Made by a program: the position numbers and the translations under genes. From Hormiphora californensis (lineage: Eukaryota > Ctenophora > Tentaculata > Cydippida > Pleurobrachiidae): a stretch of DNA of 64,000 bases. The stretch spans positions 3,769,167-3,833,166 of the forward strand of contig CM035361.1 of NCBI GenBank assembly GCA_020137815.1, given 5' to 3'. Within the stretch, counting starts at the first letter, position 1. Each line of letters opens with the position of its first letter. This document shows positions 36,036-48,907 of this stretch, piece by piece. Below the pieces are notes generated by a model. That model worked only from the letters and a program-made list of their open reading frames with translations. It was not told the DNA's origin and made no database searches.

Positions 36036-37990
36036 GTTTTTAATTTTTGGGGAAAAGACTTGGGTGGGTATTAAAAATTCAAATTTTTTTTTGGAAAAAA
36101 GAAAACGATTGGGGAACAAGAGAAGAGGAAAAAAAAATAGGGAAAAAGGGAAGGAGAAAGAAGAAGGGGAAAAGAAAAGAAAAAAAAAATAGAAAAAAAG
36201 AGAAGAAGAGGAAAAAGAGGAGAAGGGGATAGAAGAAGGGGAAAAAAGGGGAAAAGGAGGAAGGGGGTTTGAAAGAGAAGAGGGGGGAAAAAATAAGGGG
36301 AGAAAAAGGCCTAACAAAAAAACCCCCTTTTTGACCCTTTTCTCTCCCCCCTCTCTTTCTCTCTCTTCTTTCTTTCCTCTCTCCTCTCCTCTTTTTTCTC
36401 ATTTTTTTCTCTCTCAATTTTCAGTTTATAATTCACTAAAAAATTTAAAATTTCCTACAAGGTGGGGACCTGGAACCAAACGTGTTGTCGTCGCGTGGAA
36501 ACATTTTTTTTAAACACCACATCACGACACCAAAAGTAGTAAGTCGTTCAAATTTTTTTTCGGAGTAGAATGAGTAAGCCCCAAATAAAGGTTGGACTTG
36601 TACATTTACCTTTGTTGTCATTCGGGGACATACTTTTTACACCAGAACAGAAAAAAAACTTTAAAAGCTGTAGAGCATCACTTCGAGATTAAAGTGGATA
36701 TTATGCTTATTGGGAAAAAGGGTTAAAATTTGAGTTTTTTGGACCAAAACTCAATTTTCGAAAAAATTGGGTTATACTTTATCGGAAAGGCAAAATATTA
36801 CCCCCCCTCCCAGTACCCAAACCCCCTAATTCCTCCCCCCCCCACAGCACCAGCCCTCTAATTCCCCTCCCACAGCACCAACCTTAATTTCCCCCCCCCA
36901 CAGCACCACCCTCTAATTCCTCCCCCCACACACCAACCCTATATTCCTCCCCCTCCCAGTACCAACCCCCTAATTCACCCCACCCCCCCCCCCCTTTTCC
37001 CAGCACCAAACCCCCCATTTCCCCCCTCCCAGTACAACCTTAATTCCCCTCCCCCTCCCCAAACCCTCAAATCCCCTCCCCCTCCCCCCCCAAACCCCTT
37101 TAAATTTCCCCCCTCCCCCCCCCAGCACAACCTCTAATTCCTCCCCCCCTCCCCCGACCCGCCCCTAATTCCTCCCCCCCCCACCAACCTCTAATCCCCC
37201 TCCCCCAGCACCAAGAAAGGATGACGACGAAAACGCCCACGTTGCTCAACGAAGAGAGGGAGGTAACCCAGACCACCTGTCGTTAACGAAACGAGGCCAC
37301 ACTGGGGCTCCCAACCCCCCGACCCCCACCGCCAAAAATCGCAACCAAAAACTGGCCTCCCAATCATCCCTTTGTTAGCGTTTTGATGAAAAACTAAACT
37401 GTTCATCCCCCTGCCCTGTTCCTTGCCAAAAGACTTTTTGAATCATGGGCGACGTCCAAAATCTCAAAAGTTACGCCACCGCTCGGCAAGAACTCCGCAG
37501 CCAAAAAAAAAAGACTCAAAAAACGCGACAGCGAGTATATCCTAAAAACCAGTACGGAGGAGTTTTACATACAGGATATGTTCACGGGAAATAATAATGA
37601 CCAGAATACGGACTAGGGCTTTTACGTCCGATATCGGGGGGGTGACTGGGGTCCTTGGAGCCACCCTTTTTTCCTTTATTGTGTTCTTCAAAAGCTGGGT
37701 ACCCGCGTGTATCTGATATCAGAAACTCCGACGGCCCTGGAATGCATAAAAAAAAGAATTTAAAAAAAACCTTGAATTTTGTCAGACGGTGTTGAACTCT
37801 AAAATTAAAAAATTTAATTAAAAATTTAAATTAATAATATATTTGCGAGCTATCAGCGTGGGTTGAATATGTTTGGGAGATGATGTTGTAAAAGATCTTT
37901 GGGGTTCTGATCTAAAAAACCGTGTGTGTAAATAGGTAAATATTGTTTATAGTATGTATGTATGGCCAAAGTATAGTTTGAAAATCAAAT
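36036..37990. other. Low-quality sequence beside the gap
   Basis: Homopolymers are expanded and bases are lost. The part from 36790 can be aligned to copy A (31290-32620), which shows directly that bases were dropped or turned into runs. Confidence 0.8.
36790..37760 (+). pseudogene. Second, corrupted copy of the last channel exon and its acceptor repeats
   Basis: CTCTAATTCCTCC acceptor repeats (36790-37210) are followed by a collinear match to the 31756-32355 exon. AGGTAACCCAGACCACC, CGTTAACGA, CGCTACGCC-like and TACAGGATATGTTCACG blocks are present, with dozens of small indels that destroy the frame. Whether this reflects base-calling error or a dead gene copy cannot be told; its position beside the gap favours error. 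Confidence 0.8.
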
Positions 37991-38016
37991 TCTTTCCAAA
38001 AAGTGGCCTTCTCAGC

Positions 38017-41000
38017 CCCCAATCAAATATTGGTCCTATCTATAGTATTAAACTGGCAGCATCCTGACTTGAAATCAGCATAATATTCAGCATTCTCATC
38101 TATTTTTCAGCACTTTTCCTGTTAGTCATAAGGATCTGCAGTCACCACACTTGCTGAAAATCTCGCTGAAAATCTTGCTGAAAATCATTCATCCTGCTGA
38201 AAAAGACATGTGCTGGTAATACATTGGAGGGCGCGGGTTGACTTTGCGCGTGCTAACCGTAAATCTCGCGCGACCAGTTCAACCAATCTGCTGAAAAATC
38301 TGCTGAAAATTGACCAGTTCAACCAATCTGCTGAAAAACGTGCTGAAAATTGATTCAGCCACAAATGTACCAAATAAACAGTTGTGCAGTCTCTCACACA
38401 TTCTCCTCTCATTCTTCAGGAAGCCTGTAAAGCCTGTGATGCTGTGTGCTGCTGCTATAGCCGTTTATGTGTTGATTTCTACTACCGATGATAGAGAATA
38501 AACGATTGTGTAGCATTTACGTGAACAGTACTGTGTACCGTTATATTTAATTGTATTTCTAGCACGTATAATTGATGTTTGATGTGCATCATGTGTATTT
38601 CACTAAGAACTATGTGACAGAATGAAAAATGAACTGTGAAAAGCTGTGTATTGGTGTTATGTTCAGCAAAAGTTTCATTTGATTTACTTAATCATCCTTG
38701 TTTACTCATCTTGTATGAAACCTGGAACCGGGAAAGGCATGAAGGAGGTACAAATCACAATACTTGTGCTGTGTGTACTGTGTGTATGTACAATGTACTA
38801 GCATATGCTGGTTGCTGGATGCTGGTCGAGAATTTCGCGCGGCGCGCTGCGAAGGTGACTGCTTACGAGTTGGCTTTTTATTGACAAGACTCCTGCGCGC
38901 TCGGCTAAACCCACGCACCATGCACCCATGCTATACACGCGTTATTCGTGTACTAAGTACAATGTACATTTTTAAACCTTTTACAAATACAGACGAAATC
39001 TTCACCAGGCCGGGTAACGAAGTTAATAAATGAATAGAATAAATTAAAATGAAACGAAATACACACAAATACAGTCTATTCTCGGAAGAAAGATGGGGCC
39101 TTGCCCCTTTGAGACTGGTCCAGGCTTTTGATGGTGGAGCTTGTTGTGATCAGCCTGTTTGCTTCGGGGAGGTTGAGATAACCCTCGGTTGGTACATATG
39201 TACCTCTACCGCCATCGCGTTCTGGGTTCGCCAGGCGTCGGGTTACCGTAGAGAGCAGGACGTCAGCATCTCCTCCCATCATCTTGGGCCCATTTCTGGC
39301 GATCCACATCTCGTTGTCAAGGTTGGTACTTTCCTGCTCCATTCCAACGGACAAGAAACGGGAGTTATGATAACGCTCGAGTACGGAGCCAATCGTCTCA
39401 CAGATGGCCTCAGAGGAAGAGGTAGACACCAAAATGTGGACCAGCTCCCTGATCCCCCTGGTCAAAGACACCTTCTCCCTTATCACCTCCTCCGCGGCGC
39501 ACACAGAAGGGAAAGATGCCAACTGGAGGACCAACAGTAGATCTGTGAAGGCCACCAAGGTAACCTCCTCGGGTCGAGATGTCAGTTTCGCCAGACTGGT
39601 GAGGGCGTCCTCTATCTCCTCTCTCTCTGGAACTCGCCTCCCTGGATGGACCTTACAGGCGTACTCGAGGGCCCTGGTGACTACCGCAGCACTCTTGACG
39701 AGCTTGATGTGGGGAGTCTTCTTCAGATAATCGTGCTCAAACTTTGAGAAGGACTCCCCGATCTTCACCATCTCGCCAAGAACCTTGCTGTACTCCGCTA
39801 GCTGGCTTTCCCTGGAGTCACGGGCTCCAGACCGGTTGGCTGGGTAGTCACCCTGAAAGTCCTCGGCTGGATCTTTCATCATCTCGTGGAGGGTTTTGAA
39901 AGGGGTCGACCGACCCGGAGTGCACATCTTCATGGCCTTGAGATCAGCCACCAGCTTCTCCAGCTGATACACGCTTTCACATATCAGGCTGTCCTTCTGA
40001 ACGGCCAAACTAGCCGGCCTCAGGAACTGGACTACACAGGACACAAAACAAAGATCTCTCCTGAACGAGTCCTTTGATATAGCACGTATCAGTCCAGGGG
40101 CCTTCTTGTTCGGCTGCTTCCGGGTCAGGAGGGCACGGGCATCAGAGCGCTCAGATGAGAGTCCCAGGAGGTCGTTCAGGTCAAATTCCTCCTCCTCCTC
40201 TTCTTCTGACTCCGTCATACCATCATACCTCTCCTTCTTGTAGACGCGCCCTTCCGCTAGCCGCTGGAGGATCCCTTCACCATCTGCAGGGATTGGAGGG
40301 GTTAATTAAATTAAAACAAATGGTTGATATCTGAATTTTTATGATATTAATAAACTACATTGCACAGTGCAATGTACAATGTACATTGTACATTGAATGT
40401 ACATTGTACATTGCACATACTTGATACTACATACCATCTCGGATCAGATATGGGAGGATTTTGATAAAATCTGCTGTGAGCAAGCAGTCCCAGGCCACGA
40501 ATTTTATCTCCTTGTGCACTTTTGGTGTTGGAAGCTGGACGCCGTGCTCCTTTGCCACTTGCAAGTAGACTTCATAAGCAGAAGCCTCTCGTAACAAACT
40601 GGACACTAGTCCTACTGTGACAATAACGGAAGCTATCCGTTTGAACTTCTTAACAGCGTTCTGCAAAGATTAAATATTTTAGTAATTAGTAACTTATTAC
40701 CTATTACCTAATACCTATCCTCAAATATCAACCCTGATTGAGTGTTGGACTTAGAATTCAGATTTCAGATAGAAAAATATTTCCATTTCTCACCTTCCAG
40801 ATCAGCTCAACAATATGGGCATGGTCCCAAAGTGTCAACACGGGGTGGTCACGGGGGTTCCTTCCGAATTCCTCAAGGATATGGGAATTGATGAAAACAT
40901 TTAGAAATGCTCCATCATACACTCCCCCCTTAAAGCCCGCCTTCACCATCTCATCAGTCATCCCGATCTTGTGAAGGAGCTTGATGATCGTCTGGGCCAG

Positions 41001-44000
41001 GCCTTTTCCATCATTGCTGATTGGGACGGGTGCACCAATGAAGAATTGATGGGATTTCCCATCAGCCACAAACCGCATAACAACGATCAACCTGTAATTG
41101 TAGAGGAACAAGGGTTAGATATTGTAATATGTCTAGCCGCCTACTTCAAGTTTCAACTGTACTTCATACTTATATCAGTATTCAGTAGTTGCTAGTTAAT
41201 TTAAACTGACGTTTTCGGTAATTACCTCTTTCTCTTTTTACTGGTATCTTTATCAGCTGTTAGAGTAAAAGGGGTCGGCCACTCCCCATTCCCGCCCGAC
41301 ATAAATCCAACAAATCGCTGGTGAAGTTCCTTGGCTATGGCGGCATTCACAACTGTCGGGTAATGGGCGCTATGCCCTTTATCGCCAATTTCGACCCCAT
41401 ACCGCTTCAGCAGGGCAACCTGGTAGATGATAAACACACATTTAGGGGAAGTAATTAAGCATACTATATCAACCCTCCTCAATCAGTTTTGTTCATATTA
41501 GAGGTATTTCTTATTTCTTACCTGTTCCGGGTAAACACTGTATGGAATACAGTGAAGGACGTCAAAGTAAATTTGGGTCACAAGTCGGTGGCGAATAGTG
41601 TGACCAAGATCCTTCTTCTTCTCCTCCTTCTCTTCGTCCTCCTCATGCGTGATCCTAAATTTCCTCCAACTGAATCTCAGGTGGTTTCGGAGATCAGCGG
41701 TATGGTTGTTCCAGGTAGGCGACCTCGGCATCCTTGTCAACCTACCGGATCTTTTGTCGAGTTTCTCGCCGGGTGGTCTAGCGAGTTCGGGGAAAGTGTA
41801 CCCCTTGCACCAGTGATTCGTCACTTTAGCATGCCTCTCGCAGTGTGTACACGTGACACGGTTTGTTTCTGTGTCAAGCTGGAAATTGGAATACAAAAGT
41901 TAGAACTCTTTTGATTCAATTCGTGGAAACAAAGTTGAAAGTAAATGATTACAATTCTGACTCCACCGTATACTGTATAGACTATAGATTGTCTAACTTA
42001 CCGATAGAAAGGGCAGCGCTTTAAGTAGTTCAGAGCGGCTTTCTGCTGCTGATACCGCGGCCAGCATATCGATCAGGTATCCTGGTAGGTCACTATCATT
42101 GTGGCCCTGGTACCGTTTTCCACAATCTACCCCAGTGGCAGGTTCTCGTTCCTCTACAGTAACTGGGGCCCGGGGGGTGATCACCATATCCTTCAGTTGG
42201 TGAACAACTTGTCGTATTTGTGCTGAAAATGGGTTTATCGTTAATAACGATTCGGTAAATCAGTGAGAGAGATTAAATACAAAACATTAGGCCTCAGATT
42301 ACAGTTTACACGCCTACACACATGAGTTGACAATTGACACCCCATACCCAGTCCCACTCTCTCCAACTTACCAAGGTCATCAGTTAAACCAGTGTGCTGG
42401 TTATCCTTGATTTGGTCCACAACACTCCGTATATACACTGCAGAGAGGGTCATTAACTTATAAGGGGATATTACTTCATTTATTGCTGACGAGATGGTAC
42501 TGTTATAGTGCCATCGAAACATTTGTCCAAATGAGACGACTTACCTAGATCAGCAGTGACGTCATCTGCTATTTCCTCGGCCTCATAGTCTCGATTGCCC
42601 ACTTCACTCCCACTATTATATGTCCCACTGAGCTCACTTTCGTCTGCTTCAAGAGTAATGGAATCGTGTTAGTTATAACTTAAAATTCGTAATAACGATA
42701 TGATAATAGTACTATTAATTATAACTCTTCATGGTCAATCAATTGATTTGATTGATTGATTGAACTCTCACGATTTATAAGTTTAAAACCTACCCAGTCC
42801 ATCAATACAACTCTTTGGTCGTTTACGTTGTTGCTCCTCCTGGGGTTGCTGCTGTTGCTGATGTTGCTGCTGTTGTTGTTGCTGTTGTTGTTGCTGTTGC
42901 TGCTGCTGCTGTTGTTGCTGTTGCTGCTGCTGTTGTTGCTGGTGTTGCTGTTGCGGTTGTTGCGGTTGTTGTTGCTGTTGTTGCTGCTGTTGTTGCTGTT
43001 GCTGTTGTTGCTGTTGTTGCTGATCTATAATGTACATATCAAGCTGTGCAGCCGGTTTCATTACTGGAACGTAGTTTCGCTCTATTGAATCCACCGTCGC
43101 TCGGGCCTCCCCAGGTTTCCTAGATGGAAGTAAATTGTTAGTTGCTACACTTGGTAACTTGGTAGTTAATTGCTTTGAATAAAGTTTGTAGGTATTCCAT
43201 ATTATCTGCTGTAATCGTTAACTTACTGCAATGCTTGCAAATGCATTTTCGTATGTGTGCCCCGGTTGCGCCAGCTGAAGGCCTTTTTCTTTTTTCCATC
43301 ATTTATACAAATCCGGCATTCATACGGTCCGGCAGCTTCTCGTGACAAAACTTTCGGCATGGTTGTTGTTGTTGTTATTGGTGTTGTTGTTGAGGTGTTG
43401 ACGAATGATAACGATTCGAAATTGATTTGTCGGAATAATTCTAATCTAATTTCCGCATACTCTAATTGAATTTCCGCACGCTCCACTTCATATGAAGCAC
43501 GCGCCGCGCGTGCCACACGTGACAGTGCAAAATGCTAATTTCTTTGAATTGGTCGTCAAAAGTGAAACTTACATCTTTTTGGTAAAAAGGACATTACTGC
43601 ATTAGAAGCATCCATTTTCAGTACACTGATATCAACGAGACAGCACAAAGTCAAACACGTTAAATGATGAAGTTAAAGGAAGTAAGTCCTCTATCCCTGA
43701 AAGGAGGATGTTAATTTGATTTTCACTGTCATTTTCACTGCCATGCTGTAAATAGCTGGTGATCCATTGTTGCTACCCTCGTAACTAACGCTTTGGTTTA
43801 CTCCGCAAAATATCACATCTCGATTTTCATTCTCGAATTACGCGCGCGGTACGAATTACGCGCGCGGTACGTAAGGCGTTTATTTCAAACTAAAACCGCC
43901 GCGACGCATCATTCTGCCCGCGCGCCACCAATATTAGCGTGGGAAAAAAATCACATCGGATTTTGAATTCGTAAAACTTGATTTGTCGAATCACGCGCGC

Positions 44001-44720
44001 GCGGCGCGTGCGGCGTCTATTTCAAACTAAAACCGCCACGACACATAATTTCCCCCGCGCCACGAATCTTAGCGCGGGACATACTATACATTTAAAATAA
44101 AATGTACATTGTACATCGTTGATCGTTCCGTTCATTTTTCTAGCATCCGACCTTCCAGTAAAAGTTAAATGGCAGATCTTTAAACTTCAAATAAAAATCA
44201 TCGAATTATGCATATAATACAGCTATGACGTATAACACTTGATCAATCCCGTATAAATAATAAAGTCCGTGTCAGTTGCCGGCGTCAGACGTGTTTCAAT
44301 ACTTGACTTAGCTCTCAACATTCAACAGTCAACAGTCAACAGTTCATGTTTCAACCTGCAATGGTGGACTTATTAAATGGTTAAAATCGCTCAAAAAAGA
44401 GCCCATATGGCCAAAATTTTCCGGGGGCTTCGCCCCCTGGACCCCTACCAGGGGCTTCGCCCCTGGACCCCACTGGGGGCCTCAGGCGGCCCCCAGACCC
44501 CCTCCCCGACCGCAAACATGCTCACTCCGGCGCCGCTTCGCGGCACCTCCGCTCGCGACAACATGCTCACTCCGGCGCCGCTACGCGGCACCTCCGCTCG
44601 CCCTGAATTTCATGTGGTGTGTGAAATTCAGCATCCTGAGCATTATTGGCATCCAAAATTCAGCATCCTTCCACTTAAATCAATCCAATTGGTTGGGATT
44701 TTTTCAATATTTGATTGGGG
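38017..44720 (-). mobile_element. Autonomous hAT-like DNA transposon (6.7 kb)
   Basis: Terminal inverted repeats are CCCCAATCAAATATTG and its complement. TTCTCAGC flanks both ends (38009-38016 and 44721-44728), an 8-bp target duplication. The empty site in copy A is TTCTTAGT (32606-32613). Subterminal TTCAGCAT(C/T)CT-type motifs occur near both ends (38060-38100 and 44625-44672), as expected for transposase binding sites. Hairpin-rich GGGGCTTCGCCCC blocks lie at 44425-44500. The element encodes a transposase on the minus strand. Confidence 0.85.
39076..43534 (-). CDS. hAT-like transposase with BED zinc finger and poly-Gln tract
   Basis: Cut-and-paste transposase of the surrounding element. 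Ten exons (5' to 3'): 43227-43534, 42794-43119, 42545-42643, 42372-42437, 42002-42222, 41522-41878, 41226-41419, 40794-41091, 40435-40660, 39076-40283. All join in frame without a stop, giving about 1,100 aa. The first exon has a Cys2-His2-type finger (CRIC ... THTKMH). The second has a ~75-residue Gln-rich tract written in mixed CAG/CAA. Exon 41522-41878 has a BED-type finger (CTHC ... NNHTADLRNHL). 41226-41091 carries the RNase H-like segment: ADKDTSKKRK probably holds the first acidic residue, YDGAFLN the second, and LWDHAHIVEL corresponds to the hAT C/D-x2-H motif. Two neighbouring exons share YIRSVVDQIKD / QIRQVVHQLKD. The N-terminus is unresolved: ATGs at 43613-43615 do not splice in phase. 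Confidence 0.78.
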
Positions 44721-44881
44721 TTCTCAGCTTATATTAAAGCTTGACGTTTGATTTTCAAATTGTGGTATCAGCTTGTATTGAACAATAACATGAACATGAA
44801 CGATCTGTATATTTGCTGACAAGTCGTCCTTTATGTTTTTAATGTATTTCTAACAAAATACATACGTGTTTTTTATCTTCT

Positions 44882-46573
44882 TTACACGCGTCATACACAT
44901 TTTTATTTGGAATTTCTATCTGGGATTTCTATTTGGAATTTCTATCTGGAAGAACCGCACGTGCAGATGCGCCGCTCCGCGGCTCAAGTTCACGTGCGAG
45001 ATTAAAGAGAGAGACGCACATGTTTGTTTGTTTGTTTGTACTTGCTGCGTCTGGCGAGTGACCTGCCCGAAAGTAGCGGCGGCCGCACCGAGCACGCTTA
45101 TTAGGCGCCCCAGCACGTCCACCACTCCGCCGTAGCAAGGCCACCCACCAATCAGTTTATGCAGAGCATGTTACTTCAGACGCTCCAGGAAGACCGTGGT
45201 CAACCACTGGCGACGCCGAGCGGCAGGGGTATCACACTACTCCTGGCCTAAATCAATTCCTAAGGGTGACATTAAGCTGGAGCAGGTAACGTTTTGCCTT
45301 TGAGAGTGTCTTGAGTTAAATTTGGTCTGGAACAAGGTAACGTTTTGCCGTTGAGAGCGTCTTGATTTGAGTTTGGTCTGGAACAAGGTAACGGTATCCC
45401 TTGGAGAGATTCTTGTGTTTGGTTTAGTCTGGATCACGGTAACGATTTGCCTTTGAGAGTGCCTTGAGTATAGTTTGGTCTGGAACAAGGTAACGTTTTG
45501 CCTTTGAGAGTGTCTTGAGTTGAGTTTGTTCTGCAACAATGTAGTCTTGGACTTGGTCTGGATCAAGGTAACGTTTTCCATTGTGAGTACGGTCTGTTAC
45601 AGCGCTAGCTAAATATACTAAGAATACGATTTTAATCTCGCAATGGCAACGTTCATGTTTTGGATACAACTGTACATAACAACGGACTGACAAACTTACG
45701 ACCTTGATGGATGTGATGTGTACCGTGACGTATTGGTGATGAGATGAGAAGTGTGTCCATTTCCAGTAGAGACAGAGATAAACGAAAACGATCAAACACA
45801 AATAAGGGGTAGGACAGATTGTAGGGCTAATGGAATGTAAGATGTTCTAGAAGACAAGTCGGGTGGGACAGATAAGAACATTTGTTAATTGTTACACGCG
45901 ATAAGCGACAAGAAAACGAGCAGGTATTGAGTGCGTCAGAGATCAGATATTAGAGGTACTGTGTTGAAAGATACAGAAAAGGAGCACCATTTGACAGAAT
46001 GACTGAACTAGGCGACACGGTTGTGAAGTGATAGATTTAGGATTAAAGAGAGACTTAGACGGGTGTATGTCAGTGTAACAGAGCATTCAAAATGAAACAA
46101 ACATGAAACTGCAAATGTATGAACTGTTTGAGAGACGCACATTAACGTTGTACGTTTGTCTCTCACTCTCTCTTGAAAACCCGCACGTGCAGATGCGCCG
46201 CGCCGCGGCTCAAATTCACGTGCGTGTTAGGGTCACCACACACCAAAGTTAAAATTAAAATTAAAATTTTGATTTTAAACCCGCACACACCAGCGGCCGT
46301 TAAAATTTCTCTCCCCCATTCTAAAAGTAACAATCTCACGCGCGATTTTAACGGCGTGTTAAAATTTTGTCATCCAACGCGACCGTCAAAATCGTGCGTG
46401 AGATCGTTACTTTTAGAATGGGGAGAGAAATTTTAACGGCCGCTGGTGTGTGCGGGTTTAAAATCAAAATTTTAATTTTAATTTTAACTTTGGTGTGTGG
46501 TGACCCTTATACAGATTCTGACAGAAAATTCGAGGACAAAATTCCATATAAAAATGTGTATGACGGACTGTAA
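44882..46573. mobile_element. Composite non-autonomous TIR element
   Basis: Ends are inverted: TTACACGCGTCATACACATT on the left, ATGTGTATGACGGACTGTAA on the right. Copy A is continuous across the insertion point (32760-32764). Inside are two GCACGTGCAGATGCGCCG blocks (44957 and 46184), a ~60-bp tandem repeat with GGTAACGTTTTGCC (45280-45580), and a complete PIF-like MITE. No coding region was recognised. Confidence 0.65.
46229..46507. mobile_element. PIF/Harbinger-like MITE, copy 2
   Basis: GGGTCACCACAC termini sit between TTA at 46227-46229 and TTA at 46507-46509, a perfect 3-bp duplication typical of PIF/Harbinger elements. The arms contain AATTTTAACGGC inverted blocks. It is nested in the composite element. 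Confidence 0.7.
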
Positions 46574-47182
46574 TTTTTGGAAAAGGCGGGGACAACAGGT
46601 CAATGGTTGGGGCAAAATCGCATTTGCTGCTGACGTCCTCTATAACAGGGTGTCCCACTGTCTTTGCGTGACCTGCGATTTTGGGTCATGACCGGGCTCC
46701 ATTGAATTAATCAATTAACTCACCAAAAAATAGGTCAAAATGGTTCAAACAAAAACCAGTGTTCTAGAGAATTGTCAGGCGAACATTTTGGTTGCAAGAT
46801 TGACGTTCCAAGTCTTACCAATCGTCAGATATATCGTCTTAAAGTCAAAAATACGTGTTCATGAAATCCGCATCATGAAACTTTGCATTTGTGAATTTTT
46901 CAAAACGTGAACCCCGATCTGATTTCATGAACACGTATTTTTGACTTTAAAACGATATATCTGACGATTGGTAAGACTTGGAAAGTCAATCTTGCAACCA
47001 AAATGTTTGCCTGACAATTCTCTAGAACACTGGTTTTTGTTAAAAGCATTTTGAGCTATTTTCCGATGAAATATGATCATTTTAATGGAGCCTGGTCATG
47101 ACCCAAAATCGCAGGTCACGCAAAGACAGTGGGACACCCTGTACTATGTCAACTAATTAGCGTATAGTACTCGACTGAACGG
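46574..47182. repeat. Copy B, third segment
   Basis: Nearly identical to 32764-33372, including the ACAGGGTGTCCC MITE (46645-47142). Confidence 0.9.
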
Positions 47183-48907
47183 GGCAATTTTGCATTTGCA
47201 GGCATCGCACTATAGACGCAGTACCCACGTACTATAGACGCATTATAAACGCATTATAAACGCATTATAGACGCATTATAGACACACGCAATATAGACGC
47301 AATTTCGTAAGCAGCACTATAGACGCAATATAGACGCATTATAACAGCAATATAAACGCATTTTTATAGACGCGACGCAGTATAGCCGCATTATAGGCGC
47401 ACTACCCACCCCAAAATCACCTTATAGACGCACTATAGACGCATTATAGACTGACTATAGCAGCACCATAAACGCTACATAGACCCATATAGACGCATGA
47501 TAGAAGCATTATAGACGCAAATCGCTTTTTATAGACGCCGCGTCTATAAAAAACGTGCTTTTTAAAGAAGCACTTTTGACGTACTCCAGGCTACAGTGCG
47601 ATATTTGAGGCGCAGTTGGGCGTTTTATAAACGCATTTTTGTCGCATATAAAAGGAAGCAGTATAGACGCATTATAGACGCATTATAGCCGCATGTGTGT
47701 GAAATCGATAAAGACGCAATATAGACGCAAAATAAAAAGGAGAGGGAGAGAGAGGCGAGGGAGGGAGGGAGAGGGAAGGAGAGGGAGGGACTGAGGGAGG
47801 GGTACAGGGATAGAAACAGACGGATAAAGACCTGAGACAGAAGGACAGAGTAAGATGGAAAGAGAGTAAGATGGAAAGATAGTGATATATAAGGGACGGA
47901 GTGAGACATAAAAAGAGTGAGACAGAAAAAGACAGAGATGGAAACAAACGGACAGAGACAGACGGACGGACAAACACGCGCTTACTATCTCCCTCTCTGT
48001 CTCACTCTCTCTCTCTCCACTCTCCCCCCCCCATCTTACTCTGTCCTTCTGTCTCAGGTTTTTATCCGTCTGTTTCTGTCCCTGTACCCCTCCCTCAGTC
48101 CCTCCCTCTCCTTCCCTCTCCCTCCCTCCTCTCCCTCCCTCCTCTCCCTCCCTCCTCTCCCTCCCTCCTCTCCCTCCTCTCCCTCCCTCCCTCCCTCCCT
48201 CCCTCCCTCCCTCCCTCCCTCTTACTCTGTCCGTCTGTCTCAGATCTGTGTCCATCTGTCTCTGTCTGATCTGTCTCTGTATCCCTCCATCTTTCCCTCT
48301 CCTTCCCTATCCCTCCCTCCCTCCCTCCCTCTAGTCTCTCTCCCTCTCCTTCTTATTAATTGCGTCTATATTGCGTCTTTATCGATTTCACGCACATGCG
48401 TCTATAATGCGTCTATAATGCGTCTATACTGCTTCCTTTTATATGCGACAAAAATGCGTTTATAGTTCGCCCAACTGCGCCTCAAATATGGCAGCGTGCG
48501 TCTGAGTACGTCTATAGTGCTTCTTAAAAAAGCACGTTTTTTATAGACGCGGCGTCTATAAAAAGCGATTTGCGTCTATAATGCTTCTATCATGCGTCTA
48601 TATGGGTCTATGTAGCGTTTATGGTGCTGCTATAGTCAGTCTATAATGCGTCTATAGTGCGTCTATAAGGTGATTTTGGGGTGGGTAGTGCGCCTATAAT
48701 GCGGCTATACTGCGTCGCGTCTATAAAAATGCGTTTATATTGCTGTTATAATGCGTCTATATTGCGTCTATAGTGCTGCTTACGAAATTGCGTCTATATT
48801 GCGTGTGTCTATAATGCGTCTATAATGCGTTTATAATGTGTTTATAATGCGTCTATAGTACGTGGGTACTGCGTCTATAGTGCGATGCCCGCAAATGCAA
48901 AATTGCC
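47183..48907. mobile_element. 1.7-kb foldback element with 9-bp TSD (Mutator-like)
   Basis: ACTGAACGG flanks both ends (47174-47182 and 48908-48916); copy A has it once (33364-33372). The ends are inverted GGCAATTTTGCATTTGC. Each ~550-bp arm is a mirrored array of TATAGACGC words, and the loop holds mirrored GGGAGGGA / TCCCTCCC tracts. No transposase frame was seen. Confidence 0.85.

Noticed and set aside
43573-43615. Possible first exon of the transposase (MDASNAVMSF...)
   Set aside because: Its donor leaves phase 1, which produces a stop when joined to the acceptor at 43534.
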